DNA of 64,000 nt from Leifsonia poae (GCF_020009625.1 NZ_JAIHLP010000002.1:2418001-2482000); one strand, 5' to 3'; counted from the stretch's first letter, positions 42,306 to 50,352 are shown. The notes: generated by a model not told the origin, from the letters alone. Made by a program: numbers and translations.

Positions 42306-42733
42306 GGTCGCTCCCCTTTCAGTGCGCTCAGGTCGTCCCTGAGCTCCTGCCTGAGGTCGTCGGGCACGGGCGGCAGACCCCGCATCAGGCTCGCCCGACC
42401 GACAACGGCGAGCGCGCCCGCCAGCAGAAGCAGGATGGCACCCACGATGAGGGCGGCGAGCCAGGCGGGCAGGATGAGCGTGAATGCGAGAACGGCCGTT
42501 GTCACGAGCGCGCACACGGCGAAGAACACGACGGCCACGGCGCCCACCAGTAGGCCGACGCCGATTCCGGCCGCCTTCGCTTTCGTGAGCATCTCCGCCC
42601 GGAACAGGGCGATCTCCCCGACGACGAGCCGGCGCAGCTGAGCCACGAGATCGCGGGTCAGCTCGGGCAGCGGGCGCAATCCCCGGGTCGTCCGGCGCCG
42701 CTCGCGCGGCAGGGGCGGCTTCTCGAAACTCAT
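42302..42733 (-). CDS. Phage holin family/DUF1469 membrane protein
   Basis: 143 residues: a charged N-terminus with LTRDLVAQLRRLVVGEIALF, two membrane helices and a C-terminal amphipathic part. The family name is historical; the operon (DUF1469-DUF3618-BrkB) is a chromosomal envelope unit, not phage. A strong GGAAAGGAG Shine-Dalgarno precedes the ATG. Confidence 0.85.
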   Translation of the reverse strand: MSFEKPPLPRERRRTTRGLRPLPELTRDLVAQLRRLVVGEIALFRAEMLTKAKAAGIGVGLLVGAVAVVFFAVCALVTTAVLAFTLILPAWLAALIVGAILLLLAGALAVVGRASLMRGLPPVPDDLRQELRDDLSALKGERP

Positions 42734-42840
42734 GCGGGCTCCTTTCCGGCCGTCGTCAGCGACCGTACCCCTGCATCCACGCCCGGCCAAGGGTGCGTGC
42801 CGCTCTGGACGCCGCGGGCCGCGGGCCGCACACTGGAGAC

Positions 42841-43362
42841 ATGAGCGAGAACGACAGCGGTCATGGTGGGGTGCTGGTCGCCGTCGTCGCCGGCCAGCCG
42901 GTGACCGTTCTCGAGCAGGCGGCGCGTCTCGCCGACGATCTCGACGTGCCGCTGGTGTGCGCGAACGTCGACCCCAACCGATACCTCGTCTCCAGCTATG
43001 TGGACGGAACCGTCGTCGCTCTGCCGTACGACCCCGACCTGCCCGAGACCGAGGACGAACCGTTCGACTCCGAGCTGGAGGCGCACATCCGTGCTGTGCT
43101 GGCTCCGCTCGGACTGCGGTTCTCGCTCGAACAGCTGGCCGGCGATCCGTCGTGGGCCTTGGCGCGTCTGGCCGAGGAGCTGGATGCACGCTACATCGTC
43201 GTCGGAACGCGCGAGGCCGGCGTGCGGGGGAGCCTCCGGGAGTTCTTCAATGGCTCGGTGGCGGTGCATCTGGCACATCGGCAACACCGACCGGTGATCG
43301 TGGTTCCGCTCGCACCGGTCGACGGGAGCGGCAGACTGCCGTGGGAGGATCCGCCGGTATAG
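42841..43362 (+). CDS. Universal stress protein family
   Basis: 173 residues, one UspA domain with the ATP-binding signature VVGTREAGVRG-N9-GSVAVHL and a C-terminal RPVIVVPLAP strand. A CTGGAGAC Shine-Dalgarno precedes the ATG. Its stop codon lies inside the -10 box of the fluoride riboswitch transcript. Confidence 0.87.
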   Translation: MSENDSGHGGVLVAVVAGQPVTVLEQAARLADDLDVPLVCANVDPNRYLVSSYVDGTVVALPYDPDLPETEDEPFDSELEAHIRAVLAPLGLRFSLEQLAGDPSWALARLAEELDARYIVVGTREAGVRGSLREFFNGSVAVHLAHRQHRPVIVVPLAPVDGSGRLPWEDPPV

Positions 43363-43363
43363 T
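43358..43363 (+). promoter_or_regulatory. -10 box TATAGT for the fluoride riboswitch/crcB transcript
   Basis: TATAGT overlaps the last codon and stop (TAG) of the universal stress gene. Transcription would begin at about 43370, at or just inside the riboswitch 5' end. Confidence 0.55.
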
Positions 43364-43434
43364 GGGCGAACGGTGATGGATCTCGCCGGGGCGCCGAGCC
43401 GCCCGAACCGCGCCGCAAGCTGATAGTTCCTACG
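43364..43434 (+). ncRNA. Fluoride riboswitch (crcB motif)
   Basis: The invariant blocks are in order: GGTGATGG (43372-43379), CTCGCC, a pairing GC-rich hairpin, GAACCGC (about 43405-43411), and CTGATAGTTCCTAC at 43420-43433. These match the crcB consensus, including the CUGAU...CCUAC 3' block. It lies directly before two crcB genes. Fluoride binding should turn on expression of the channel pair. Confidence 0.93.
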
Positions 43435-43448
43435 CTTCTTCTCGAAGA

Positions 43449-44027
43449 GTGGATTCCCTTTTGCCTGTACACCTGCACTGGCGCTCGATCGTCCTGGTCT
43501 TCCTCGGCGGCGCCATCGGAACGACAGCCCGCTTTCTCGTGTCGGCGGCGCTCCCTCCGATCGTCGGACTGCCGGTCGGCACCTTCGCGATCAACATCGT
43601 CGGTGCTTTCGTGCTCGGCATGCTGCTGGAGTGGCTCGCACTGCACGGCCCCGACGTCGGTGCGCGCCGCTCCCTGCGTCTCTTCATCGGCACCGGAATT
43701 CTGGGTGGCTTCACGACCTACAGTGCGTTCGCCGTGGACGCCGACGGGTTGATCGCCGCCCAGAACCTCGCCGGGAGCATCCTGTACGCCCTCGCGACGA
43801 TCGTGGTCGGCGCCCTCGCCTCGTTGGCGGGCATCGCCCTCGCGGCCCGGATGGGACGCGCGGCAGCGGCCCGGGGTGGCGCGGGAGCGCCTCCCCACGA
43901 CCCGCCGGTGATCGGCGACCCGCACGTGATCGGCGACCCGCACGTGATCGGCGACCCGCACGTGACCGGCGACCCGCACGTGACCGGCGACCCGCACGTG
44001 ACCGGCGACCCGGGGGCCGGGCGTTGA
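43449..44027 (+). CDS. crcB: CrcB/Fluc fluoride channel subunit 1 with repeat tail
   Basis: 192 residues: four helices with VGTFAINIVGAFVLGML and GTGILGGFTTYSAFAVD signatures, then an unusual 40-residue hydrophilic tail made of VIGDPH/VTGDPH hexapeptides encoded by an 18-bp tandem repeat. Typical CrcB proteins are 110-130 residues. With the next gene it probably forms the dual-topology Fluc heterodimer. The GTG at 43449 is used; a TTG at 43461 is an alternative. Confidence 0.9.
   Translation: MDSLLPVHLHWRSIVLVFLGGAIGTTARFLVSAALPPIVGLPVGTFAINIVGAFVLGMLLEWLALHGPDVGARRSLRLFIGTGILGGFTTYSAFAVDADGLIAAQNLAGSILYALATIVVGALASLAGIALAARMGRAAAARGGAGAPPHDPPVIGDPHVIGDPHVIGDPHVTGDPHVTGDPHVTGDPGAGR
43908..44015 (+). 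repeat. 18-bp tandem repeat, six copies, in crcB subunit 1
   Basis: GTGAYCGGCGACCCGCAC repeats six times without a gap (the last copy diverges at its end). Copies 1-3 encode VIGDPH and copies 4-5 encode VTGDPH. The copies are nearly identical at the DNA level, so expansion is recent. Confidence 0.9.
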
Positions 44028-44398
44028 GCCCGCTGCTGGTGCTGGCCGTCGCGGTTGCCGGCGGTCTCGGCGCGGTCGCCCGCCTCGTGCTCGACGGTGT
44101 GCTGCGCAGCAGGATGGTCGTGAACTTTCCGCTCGGCACGACCGTCATCAACGTGACCGGCTCGTTCCTGCTCGGGCTGGTGACCGGTCTCGCCCTCGCG
44201 CACGGCCTGCCGACCGAGTGGCGTGCCATCCTCGGCACCGGGTTTCTGGGTGGCTACACCACCTTCAGCACGGCGAGCTTCGAGACCGTGCGGCTCGCTC
44301 AGCAGCACCGCTACCGGGCCGCGCTGGTCAACGGGTTCGGGATGATGCTGCTCGCGCTCGCCGCGGCCGGTCTCGGCCTGTGGGTGGGGGCGCTGTAG
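44024..44398 (+). CDS. crcB: CrcB/Fluc fluoride channel subunit 2
   Basis: 124 residues, four helices, with LGTTVINVTGSFLLGLVTGL and LGTGFLGGYTTFSTASFE signatures. The TTG start overlaps the stop of subunit 1 (TTGA). Tandem crcB genes usually encode the two oppositely oriented halves of one channel. It is expressed from the fluoride riboswitch promoter. Confidence 0.9.
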   Translation: MSPLLVLAVAVAGGLGAVARLVLDGVLRSRMVVNFPLGTTVINVTGSFLLGLVTGLALAHGLPTEWRAILGTGFLGGYTTFSTASFETVRLAQQHRYRAALVNGFGMMLLALAAAGLGLWVGAL

Positions 44399-44403
44399 CG
44401 CGG

Positions 44404-44766
44404 CTACTCCGCGCTGTCGCCCTGCTCCATCCACCACTCCGTGAACTCCTCGGCACGTCCGTCGGGTGCGAGGCGCACCAGCCACAGGTTGCTGTAGGTG
44501 GGGCCGTCGCGGTACTCGGTGAGCCCTTCGACGAAATAGGTGGCGCCATCGCGCCCGGCGAGACGCCATTGGAAGGTGGCGCTGCCCGGATCGTCCTGGG
44601 CATCGAGCCAGCCTTCGACGATCTCGAGATGACCGTCCCACGGCTCGGCGAACGGTTCGGTTCGGTATGACGCCTCTTCAGTGAAGAGTGCCCGGATGTC
44701 GTCGGGTTCGTTGGTCTCCCACGCCCGGCGGTAGAGGTCGATCCAGGTCGTGATCGCGTCGCTCAT
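44404..44766 (-). CDS. SnoaL/NTF2-like protein
   Basis: 120 residues: WIDLYRRAWETNEPDDIRALF, then YRTEPFAEPWDG and a beta-rich C-terminus (ATYFVEGLTEYRDG, WLVRLAPDGRAEEFTEWWM). The substrate is unknown. Leaderless start: TATAAC (complement 44773-44778) ends 6 nt before the ATG. Convergent with crcB. Confidence 0.82.
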   Translation of the reverse strand: MSDAITTWIDLYRRAWETNEPDDIRALFTEEASYRTEPFAEPWDGHLEIVEGWLDAQDDPGSATFQWRLAGRDGATYFVEGLTEYRDGPTYSNLWLVRLAPDGRAEEFTEWWMEQGDSAE

Positions 44767-44877
44767 GGGACCGTTATACGCCTCGCGGCCCGCCCGGCGC
44801 CAGAGCGTTGTCTCCGGAACGCGCGGCTCGAGCGCGAGCGGCGGGCGGAAGGAGTTCGGGGGAGTGCGTCGGCCGGG

Positions 44878-45327
44878 TCAGTGGGTCAGCGCGAGTTGGG
44901 GGAGGACCGAGATGAGGGCGGCGAGCTCCGGAACGTCGCCGGCGTCGGTGAGGGCGCGTTCGAGGGCCTCGTCGTGCACCGGTCTCGCCTGGTCGAGGAG
45001 GTGGCTGCCCGCCGCCGTCAACTCGGTGTAGATGCCGCGCCGGTCGTCGTCGCAGAGCACGCGAGTGAGCAGCCCGCGGTCTTCGAGGCGGTTGACCAGT
45101 CGCGTCGTCGCACTCGGGCTGAGGGCGCTCGCGCGGGCGAGCTGCTGCATGCGCATGTGCCAACCGTGCTGCCTGTTGAGGGCGTCGAGCACGGTGTACT
45201 CGACGACGGACAGGTTCGCCTGTCGTGCGAGCGAGCGTTCGAGCTCGTTCCCGATGAAGTCGTGCAGCGCGGTGAGAGTGCGCCAGCCCTGGGCGCGGAC
45301 TTCGAGTGCATCGTCGGCGATTCCCAT
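44878..45327 (-). CDS. MarR family regulator of the divergent MFS gene
   Basis: 149 residues, winged helix (LARASALSPSATTRLVNRLEDR, wing DDDRRGIYTELT). It is divergent from an efflux-type MFS gene with a palindrome between them (45371-45388). An AAGGACGG Shine-Dalgarno precedes the ATG. It has no sensing cysteine near the N-terminus, so a phenolic or other small ligand is more likely than peroxide. Confidence 0.88.
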   Translation of the reverse strand: MGIADDALEVRAQGWRTLTALHDFIGNELERSLARQANLSVVEYTVLDALNRQHGWHMRMQQLARASALSPSATTRLVNRLEDRGLLTRVLCDDDRRGIYTELTAAGSHLLDQARPVHDEALERALTDAGDVPELAALISVLPQLALTH

Positions 45328-45370
45328 GTCCGTCCTTCCATTCGTCGGTGCAGCGAGGGGTTGCGTGAAG

Positions 45371-45409
45371 TAGTTGCATGTGCAACTATTTATGACGCGT
45401 CTGCAACTA
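45371..45409. promoter_or_regulatory. MarR operator: palindrome plus extra half-site
   Basis: TAGTTGCA-TG-TGCAACTA (45371-45388) has perfect 8-bp arms, and a further half-site TGCAACTA follows at 45402-45409, just before a TAGAGT -10-like box. It is placed to repress both marR and the MFS gene. Confidence 0.68.
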
Positions 45410-45471
45410 TTAGAGTACGCGTTCCGGTGCCCCGTCGCACCATCCCCATCCGGACCATCCAGGGAGTACCC

Positions 45472-46665
45472 ATGCCAATCGGCCTCATCGCCCTCGCCCT
45501 CGGCGGATTCGGCATCGGTCTGACCGAGTTCGTCATCGCCGGCCTGCTGCCCGAGGTCGCGGCGGACTTCCATGTCGATGAAGCCGCCGCCGGCTGGCTC
45601 ATCTCCGGATACGCCCTCGCGGTGGTCGTGGGTGCGCTCGGCCTCACCGCCACCGTCACCCGGCTGCCGCGCAAGACCGTTCTGCTCGGGCTCATGGTGC
45701 TCTTCATCGTCGGAAACGCCGTGTCTGCGCTGGCGCCCAGCTACACGGTGATGCTCACCGGACGGGTGCTCGCCGCGCTCTGCCACGGTGCGTTCTTCGG
45801 AATCGGTTCGGTGGTGGCCGCCGGGATGGTCGCCCCCGAGAAGAGGGCCCGCGCGATCGCGATCATGTTCACGGGTCTCACGGCCGCGAACGTGCTCGGC
45901 GTCCCGTTCGGCACTCTGCTCGGCCAGGCCCTCGGCTGGCGCTCCACGTTCTTGGCGATCACTGTCATCGGCGTCGTCGCGCTCGCCGGGGTGGCGCTGC
46001 TCGTGCCGCGCGCAACAGAGGCGCCGCACAGCGACGGACTCCTGCGTGAGCTCCGGGCATTCCGCTCCGGGCAGGTCTGGTTGTCGATCGTGGTGACCAT
46101 CCTCGGATTCGGCGGGATGTTCGGCGCCTTCACCTACATGGCGTACACCCTCACCGAGGTCTCCGGGTTCGCCTCATCGGCCGTGCCGTGGCTGCTCATC
46201 CTGTTCGGCGTCGGGCTCTTCGCCGGCAACGCACTCGGCGGCCGGTTCGCCGACCGGGCCCTCGACACGAGCCTCGTGGTCATCCTCTTCGCACTCGCCG
46301 TCGTCCTCGCCGTGTTCGCCCTGGTGGCCGGGAATCCGGTCGCGACCGTCGTCGCACTCGTGCTGCTGGGCTTCTTCGGCTTCGCGACGGTTCCGGGGTT
46401 GCAGACCCGGGTGATGACGTACGCCGATCGCGCCCCGACCCTCGCCTCGGGGGCGAACATCGCCGCGTTCAACCTCGGCAATGCCCTCGGCGCGTGGATC
46501 GGCGGCCTCGCCATCACCGCCGGGCTGGGGTACACGTCCCCTCTCTGGGTGGGCGCCGTGATCACGGCCGGGGCGGTCGTCGTGATGGCGGTGGCGGCCG
46601 CACTCGCCCGGCGGTCGAGTCTGAAGATCGAAGAAGATACCGGGCGACCTCTTCCGGTGGCGTGA
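45472..46665 (+). CDS. MFS efflux transporter (AraJ/Cmr-like)
   Basis: 397 residues, 12 helices; the N-terminus ALGGFGIGLTEFVIAGLLPE and GWLISGYALAVVVGA are hallmarks of the AraJ/chloramphenicol-efflux group. GRVLAALCHGAFFGIG is also present. Expression is probably derepressed when the MarR ligand binds. The substrate is not deducible. Confidence 0.9.
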   Translation: MPIGLIALALGGFGIGLTEFVIAGLLPEVAADFHVDEAAAGWLISGYALAVVVGALGLTATVTRLPRKTVLLGLMVLFIVGNAVSALAPSYTVMLTGRVLAALCHGAFFGIGSVVAAGMVAPEKRARAIAIMFTGLTAANVLGVPFGTLLGQALGWRSTFLAITVIGVVALAGVALLVPRATEAPHSDGLLRELRAFRSGQVWLSIVVTILGFGGMFGAFTYMAYTLTEVSGFASSAVPWLLILFGVGLFAGNALGGRFADRALDTSLVVILFALAVVLAVFALVAGNPVATVVALVLLGFFGFATVPGLQTRVMTYADRAPTLASGANIAAFNLGNALGAWIGGLAITAGLGYTSPLWVGAVITAGAVVVMAVAAALARRSSLKIEEDTGRPLPVA

Positions 46666-46710
46666 CGAGGGGCGTACAGTGCGTTCTATCTGAGTGCAGG
46701 GGGTGACCTG

Positions 46711-47706
46711 GTGGAAGAGGCAGCCGTCGAACGGCCGAGCTTCCTCACGCCTGCCCGTCTCGTGGTCGGGTCCCTGGTCGGCGGTGCGGGAATCGCACTG
46801 CTCGCACTCTTCTTCGGGGGTTCTGCGGCGCACGCGGCCGAGCCGGCTCCGCCGCCTCCGGCGCACTCGCTGTTGAGCGGTGTCGGATCCCTGGTCTCGG
46901 GCGTCGACGACACCGTCTCGTCGGTGGTCGGTCACGTCGGGACCACGCTCGGTGCGGTCACCGCACCGGTCGCGACCGTCGTTCCGGCCCCGGTGCAGAA
47001 CGTCGTCTCCACGGTCACGACCCCGGTCACGGATGTGTTGCACAACGTAGCCGCGGCCACGCCGGTCTCGCATATCGTCACGCCGGTCACGTCAGCGGTT
47101 GACTCCGTTTTGAACGCTGTACCGGTCACGCATCAGCTCCTCGGCGACAACCCGCTCGGCACCATCGTCAACCCGGTCGCAGCCACCGTCGACAACACGG
47201 TCGGTGCGGTAGCGGGTTTGACGCACGATGCGGTCGCCCCGCTCGGAGGGCAGCCCGCCGCGAGCGGCGGCGGCACAGGAGGACCCGGTTCGGGCGAGCC
47301 GGGGGGCGGCGTGATCGCCGGGCCGCCGCTCGTCTCACCGAATGACGGCACGTCATCGCTTTCACCGGGCGTCGCCACAGTGATGAACGCTGGTGCGGTG
47401 CTCACGGTCGGCGGGCCAGCGTGGTCAGCCGTGCATCCCGTGCCCGGTACCGCCGCGGTGACCGGCAGCGACCCGAGTGGTGCGCCCGGCGCACCGTTCG
47501 ACCCGAACGGGCGCGGCCCGCTGGCTCAGCCTGCGACGACCGGTGGCGGCGCGGCCGGCCCCGGATCGGGCGCGGCCGGCGTCGGCTCGGCCCTGCCCTC
47601 TGACATCTTCGCCCTGTCCACCGCCGCGAGCGGCGCACAGGGGCCCTCGACGGACGACCGCTTGCCGTCGTCGCCCGTCGCCGACAACGACTCCAGCCCC
47701 GACTGA
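46711..47706 (+). CDS. Exported Pro/Val/Thr-rich low-complexity surface protein
   Basis: 331 residues, no cysteine. Signal sequence (about 14-42; VVGSLVGGAGIALLALFF, cleavage near AHA-AEP), then degenerate repeats of valine, proline and threonine (TAPVATVVPAPVQNVVSTV, TTPVTDVLHNVAAATPVSHI), then a Gly/Pro/Ser-rich tail. No sorting signal or C-terminal helix, so it is secreted or loosely attached. It lies directly upstream of the chaplin-like gene on the same strand and may be a matrix partner. GGGGGT precedes the GTG. Confidence 0.7.
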   Translation: MEEAAVERPSFLTPARLVVGSLVGGAGIALLALFFGGSAAHAAEPAPPPPAHSLLSGVGSLVSGVDDTVSSVVGHVGTTLGAVTAPVATVVPAPVQNVVSTVTTPVTDVLHNVAAATPVSHIVTPVTSAVDSVLNAVPVTHQLLGDNPLGTIVNPVAATVDNTVGAVAGLTHDAVAPLGGQPAASGGGTGGPGSGEPGGGVIAGPPLVSPNDGTSSLSPGVATVMNAGAVLTVGGPAWSAVHPVPGTAAVTGSDPSGAPGAPFDPNGRGPLAQPATTGGGAAGPGSGAAGVGSALPSDIFALSTAASGAQGPSTDDRLPSSPVADNDSSPD

Positions 47707-47709
47707 GTG

Positions 47710-47764
47710 GGTCGCCTCTGCCCTTTTTGGGCGGAAACGCGACCAAAGTCTCCCGTTCCGGGAG
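47710..47764 (+). other. Two hairpins in the leader of the chaplin-like gene
   Basis: First: GGTCGC-N4-GCCC-TTTTT-GGGC-N6-GCGACC (47710-47744). Second: CTCCCG-TTC-CGGGAG (47750-47764). They fill the 88-bp gap before the gene at 47795. They may terminate the upstream transcript or structure the 5' leader. Confidence 0.4.
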
Positions 47765-47794
47765 CGAACAGCACTCAATCGAAGGGCTTTCCTC

Positions 47795-49324
47795 ATGAAC
47801 AAATACGTGTCGAGGGGGTTGTGGTTCACCCTCTTCCTCGGCGGTCTCTCACTGGCCGGAGTCGGAGTGGCCAACGCCGCCGAATCCAGCGGCAGCGACG
47901 GGGTCGCCTCTGGCGACCAGGCGGCCGTCAGTGTCACCGTGCCGATCAGCCTGAGCGGCAACGGCATCAGCCTGCTGGGCACCTCCTCCAGTTCTGGCGC
48001 CCACACGACGACACCGGCCGCGGCCCCCGCCGCAACACCATCGGTCGCCGTGTCGAGCTCCGGACTCGGGGGCGTGCTCTCGGGCGACCAGGCACTGCTC
48101 CATGTGAGCGTGCCGGTCACCGTTTCGGGCAACTCCATCAGTGCCGTCGGCGACAGCACGAGCAGCGGGGCGACGACCGCCGCTCCCGCCGCAGCCCGGG
48201 CGGCGACGCCGGCGGCCGTGCCGACGACATCCGGCAGCAACGGTATCGCCTCCGGTGTCCAGGCGCCCATCGGCGTCTCGGTGCCCGTGACTGTCGGCGG
48301 CAACGCGATCAGCGTGCTCGGCGACACCTCGTCGACGGGCGCGTCCACGAAGACGCCGACGGCTCCCGCCGGGGCGCCGACCGGCGCACTGAGCACCTCG
48401 GGCGAAGACGGTATCGCCTCGGGCGCGCAGGTGCCGATCAGTGTGGGCATCCCCGTGACGGTCGGCGGCAATGCGATCAGCCTGCTCGGCGACTCGCACA
48501 GCACTGGCGCCGCCACGGCCACTCCGGCCGGAACGACGGCGGCCCCGGGAGGATCCGGGTCGACCACATCGGGCTCCGATGGCATCGCTTCGGGGATCCA
48601 AGCGCCGATCGGCGCGGCTGTGCCGGTGACGGTGGGTGGGAACGCGATCAGCCTGCTCGGCGACTCGAAGACCACCGGTTCGGCGACGACCGGTGGCGGA
48701 ACCCAGGCGGCGACACCGGGCGGTGGTTCGACGACCTCGGGCACAGGCGGCCTCCTCGGCGGTCTGCAACTGCCGATCGGCGCGGCGATCCCGGTGACGG
48801 CGGGCGGCAACGCCATCAGCGCGGTCGGTGATTCGACGAGCTCCGGTTCATCGACCACCGGCGGCTCCGGTGGGGGAACCGGTCTCGGCCTCTCGACGAG
48901 TGGCGGGGGCGGGCTGCTCGGCGGTCTGCAGCTGCCGATCGAGCTCGGCATTCCGGTGACGCTCGGCGGCAACGCGATCAGTGTGATCGGTGACAGCACG
49001 ACGGACGGATCGACGACAACGCCCACGACGCCCACGACGCCGACCACGCCCACGACCCCGACTACGCCCACGACCCCGACCACCCCGACCACCCCGTCGA
49101 CACCGGGGTCCGACACGACGGTGGCCGGTGCCGGCCCGGTGACAGTGCTCGCCTCGGGGAGCGCCTCGGCGCTCGCAGAAACCGGGTCGAACACCGCGGG
49201 CGCGTCGAGCCTCGGCGTGATCGCGGCCATGCTGGCGCTGGTCGGCGTCGTGCTGCTGTTCGGAGCGCGCAACCGCGCGACCCGGCACGCACGCAGGCTG
49301 CGGAGCACCCACCGCACGCACTGA
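47795..49324 (+). CDS. Cell-wall-anchored surface protein with seven chaplin-like repeats (sortase E signal)
   Basis: 509 residues, no cysteine. Signal peptide (cleavage near ANA-AES, about residue 28). Seven repeats of about 39 residues (starting near 31, 87, 145, 200, 257, 313, 367) with the pattern SGxxGIASGxQxPIxVxVPV then TVGGNAISxLGDSxSxG. This mirrors the chaplin core (PVHVPVNVCGNxxxVIG), but the conserved cysteines are Gly or Ser. A Thr-Pro-Thr linker (408-436) leads to LAETG (460-464), a membrane helix and an Arg-rich tail, a LAXTG sortase E signal as in long chaplins. Likely amyloid-like, surface-active or adhesive; function is inferred. Confidence 0.8.
   Translation: MNKYVSRGLWFTLFLGGLSLAGVGVANAAESSGSDGVASGDQAAVSVTVPISLSGNGISLLGTSSSSGAHTTTPAAAPAATPSVAVSSSGLGGVLSGDQALLHVSVPVTVSGNSISAVGDSTSSGATTAAPAAARAATPAAVPTTSGSNGIASGVQAPIGVSVPVTVGGNAISVLGDTSSTGASTKTPTAPAGAPTGALSTSGEDGIASGAQVPISVGIPVTVGGNAISLLGDSHSTGAATATPAGTTAAPGGSGSTTSGSDGIASGIQAPIGAAVPVTVGGNAISLLGDSKTTGSATTGGGTQAATPGGGSTTSGTGGLLGGLQLPIGAAIPVTAGGNAISAVGDSTSSGSSTTGGSGGGTGLGLSTSGGGGLLGGLQLPIELGIPVTLGGNAISVIGDSTTDGSTTTPTTPTTPTTPTTPTTPTTPTTPTTPSTPGSDTTVAGAGPVTVLASGSASALAETGSNTAGASSLGVIAAMLALVGVVLLFGARNRATRHARRLRSTHRTH
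49018..49098 (+). repeat. 9-bp tandem repeat encoding a Thr-Thr-Pro linker
   Basis: About nine copies of ACGCCCACG-like units (variants ACCCCGACC) encode the TTP-rich cell wall spanning segment of the chaplin-like protein. Confidence 0.8.
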
Positions 49325-49335
49325 AAGCGGGCGGC

Positions 49336-49366
49336 CGTGCCGCCGGGCCACGCGCCCGGCGGCACG
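49336..49366. terminator. Bidirectional terminator between convergent genes
   Basis: CGTGCCGCCGGGC and GCCCGGCGGCACG form a perfect 13-bp stem with a 5-nt loop, 12 bp after the chaplin-like stop and 36 bp beyond the ROK kinase stop on the other strand. Confidence 0.75.
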
Positions 49367-49401
49367 CCGTGCTGCCCGGGAGCGGAAACGGGAGCGGGCC
49401 G

Positions 49402-50352
49402 TCAGGCCACGCCCACCGCGCTCCATTCCGCGACGACGTCTCCACGGCCTGCGGCGCGGAAGGCGAGGATCGCAGCCCCGATGCGGCCCGCATCCCCGCC
49501 GAGCTCGCTGCGCACGACGCGGGGCCGTTCACGCCAGGCCAGACCCTCGGACATGCGGGCCGTAAGCGGCACGAGAAGAGCGTCGCCGGCGCGGGAGAAC
49601 CCGCCCCCGAGGACGATCACGTCGGGGTCGAGCAGCAGAGTGAGGGTGTTGAGCCCCTGGGCGAGCACGTCGACGGCCTCGGACCAGACGCGGTCTGCCA
49701 CCGGATCGGCACCGAGCCTGCCGACGATCTCGCGCGAGCTCAGGGGGTCGCCACCCGCGGTTGCGTAGCGCCGCGCGAGGCCGGCGCCGGAGACGTAGAC
49801 CTCCAGGCATCCGCGCTGACCGCAGGTGCAGAGCTCGCCCCCCGGCACCATCGGGATGTGACCGAACTCGCCCGCGGCACCCGTGGCGCCGGTCACGATG
49901 TCGCCGGCGGTGACCAGGGCGGCCGCCACGCCTGTGCCGATCGGGACGAGCACGAAGTCGTCGGTGCCACGCGCCGCCCCGATGAGGCGTTCGGCGAGCC
50001 CGGCCGCCCGCACATCGTGGCCGAGCGCCACGGGCACATCGAGAGCCTCGCGGAGCGCATCGAGCAGGGGCACATCGCGCCAGTCGAGGTTGGAGGCGTA
50101 CAGCACGACGCCGCGCTCCTCGTCGACGATACCGGGCGTCGCGACGCCGGCGCCGATCACGCGGCAGTCGAGCTCGGTCGCCCGGGCGTGCAGGTCGTGG
50201 AACAGGGCGATGAGGGCGGCGACCACGTCGCTGGCCGGAGTCGGCCGGGTGAGCTCGGCGACCGTGCGGCCGAACTCGGTGACGATGGCGCCCTTCATGG
50301 CCGTACCGCCGAGGTCGACGGCGAGAACGGCTGCGGATCGATCGTCGCTCAT
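49402..50352 (-). CDS. ROK family sugar kinase
   Basis: 316 residues without a DNA-binding domain. ATP motif VDLGGTAMKGA, glycine-rich GTGVAAAL, catalytic-side GHDVRAAGLAE, and zinc motif GHIPMVPGGELCTCGQRGC. It phosphorylates a hexose or N-acetylhexosamine; which one is not clear. It is the last gene of the transporter-asparaginase-cutC operon and overlaps cutC by 4 bp (ATGA). Confidence 0.88.
   Translation of the reverse strand: MSDDRSAAVLAVDLGGTAMKGAIVTEFGRTVAELTRPTPASDVVAALIALFHDLHARATELDCRVIGAGVATPGIVDEERGVVLYASNLDWRDVPLLDALREALDVPVALGHDVRAAGLAERLIGAARGTDDFVLVPIGTGVAAALVTAGDIVTGATGAAGEFGHIPMVPGGELCTCGQRGCLEVYVSGAGLARRYATAGGDPLSSREIVGRLGADPVADRVWSEAVDVLAQGLNTLTLLLDPDVIVLGGGFSRAGDALLVPLTARMSEGLAWRERPRVVRSELGGDAGRIGAAILAFRAAGRGDVVAEWSAVGVA

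Noticed and set aside
42302..42733. Phage holin family protein as a sign of a prophage.
   Set aside because: The gene sits in the common chromosomal DUF1469-DUF3618-BrkB envelope operon, with no phage genes around it.
43908..44015. 18-bp tandem units as a CRISPR-like array.
   Set aside because: There are no spacers between units, and the repeat is in frame inside crcB.
47707..47794. Riboswitch (for example c-di-AMP) before the surface-protein gene.
   Set aside because: Only two simple hairpins are present. The conserved sequence blocks of known riboswitch classes are not visible.
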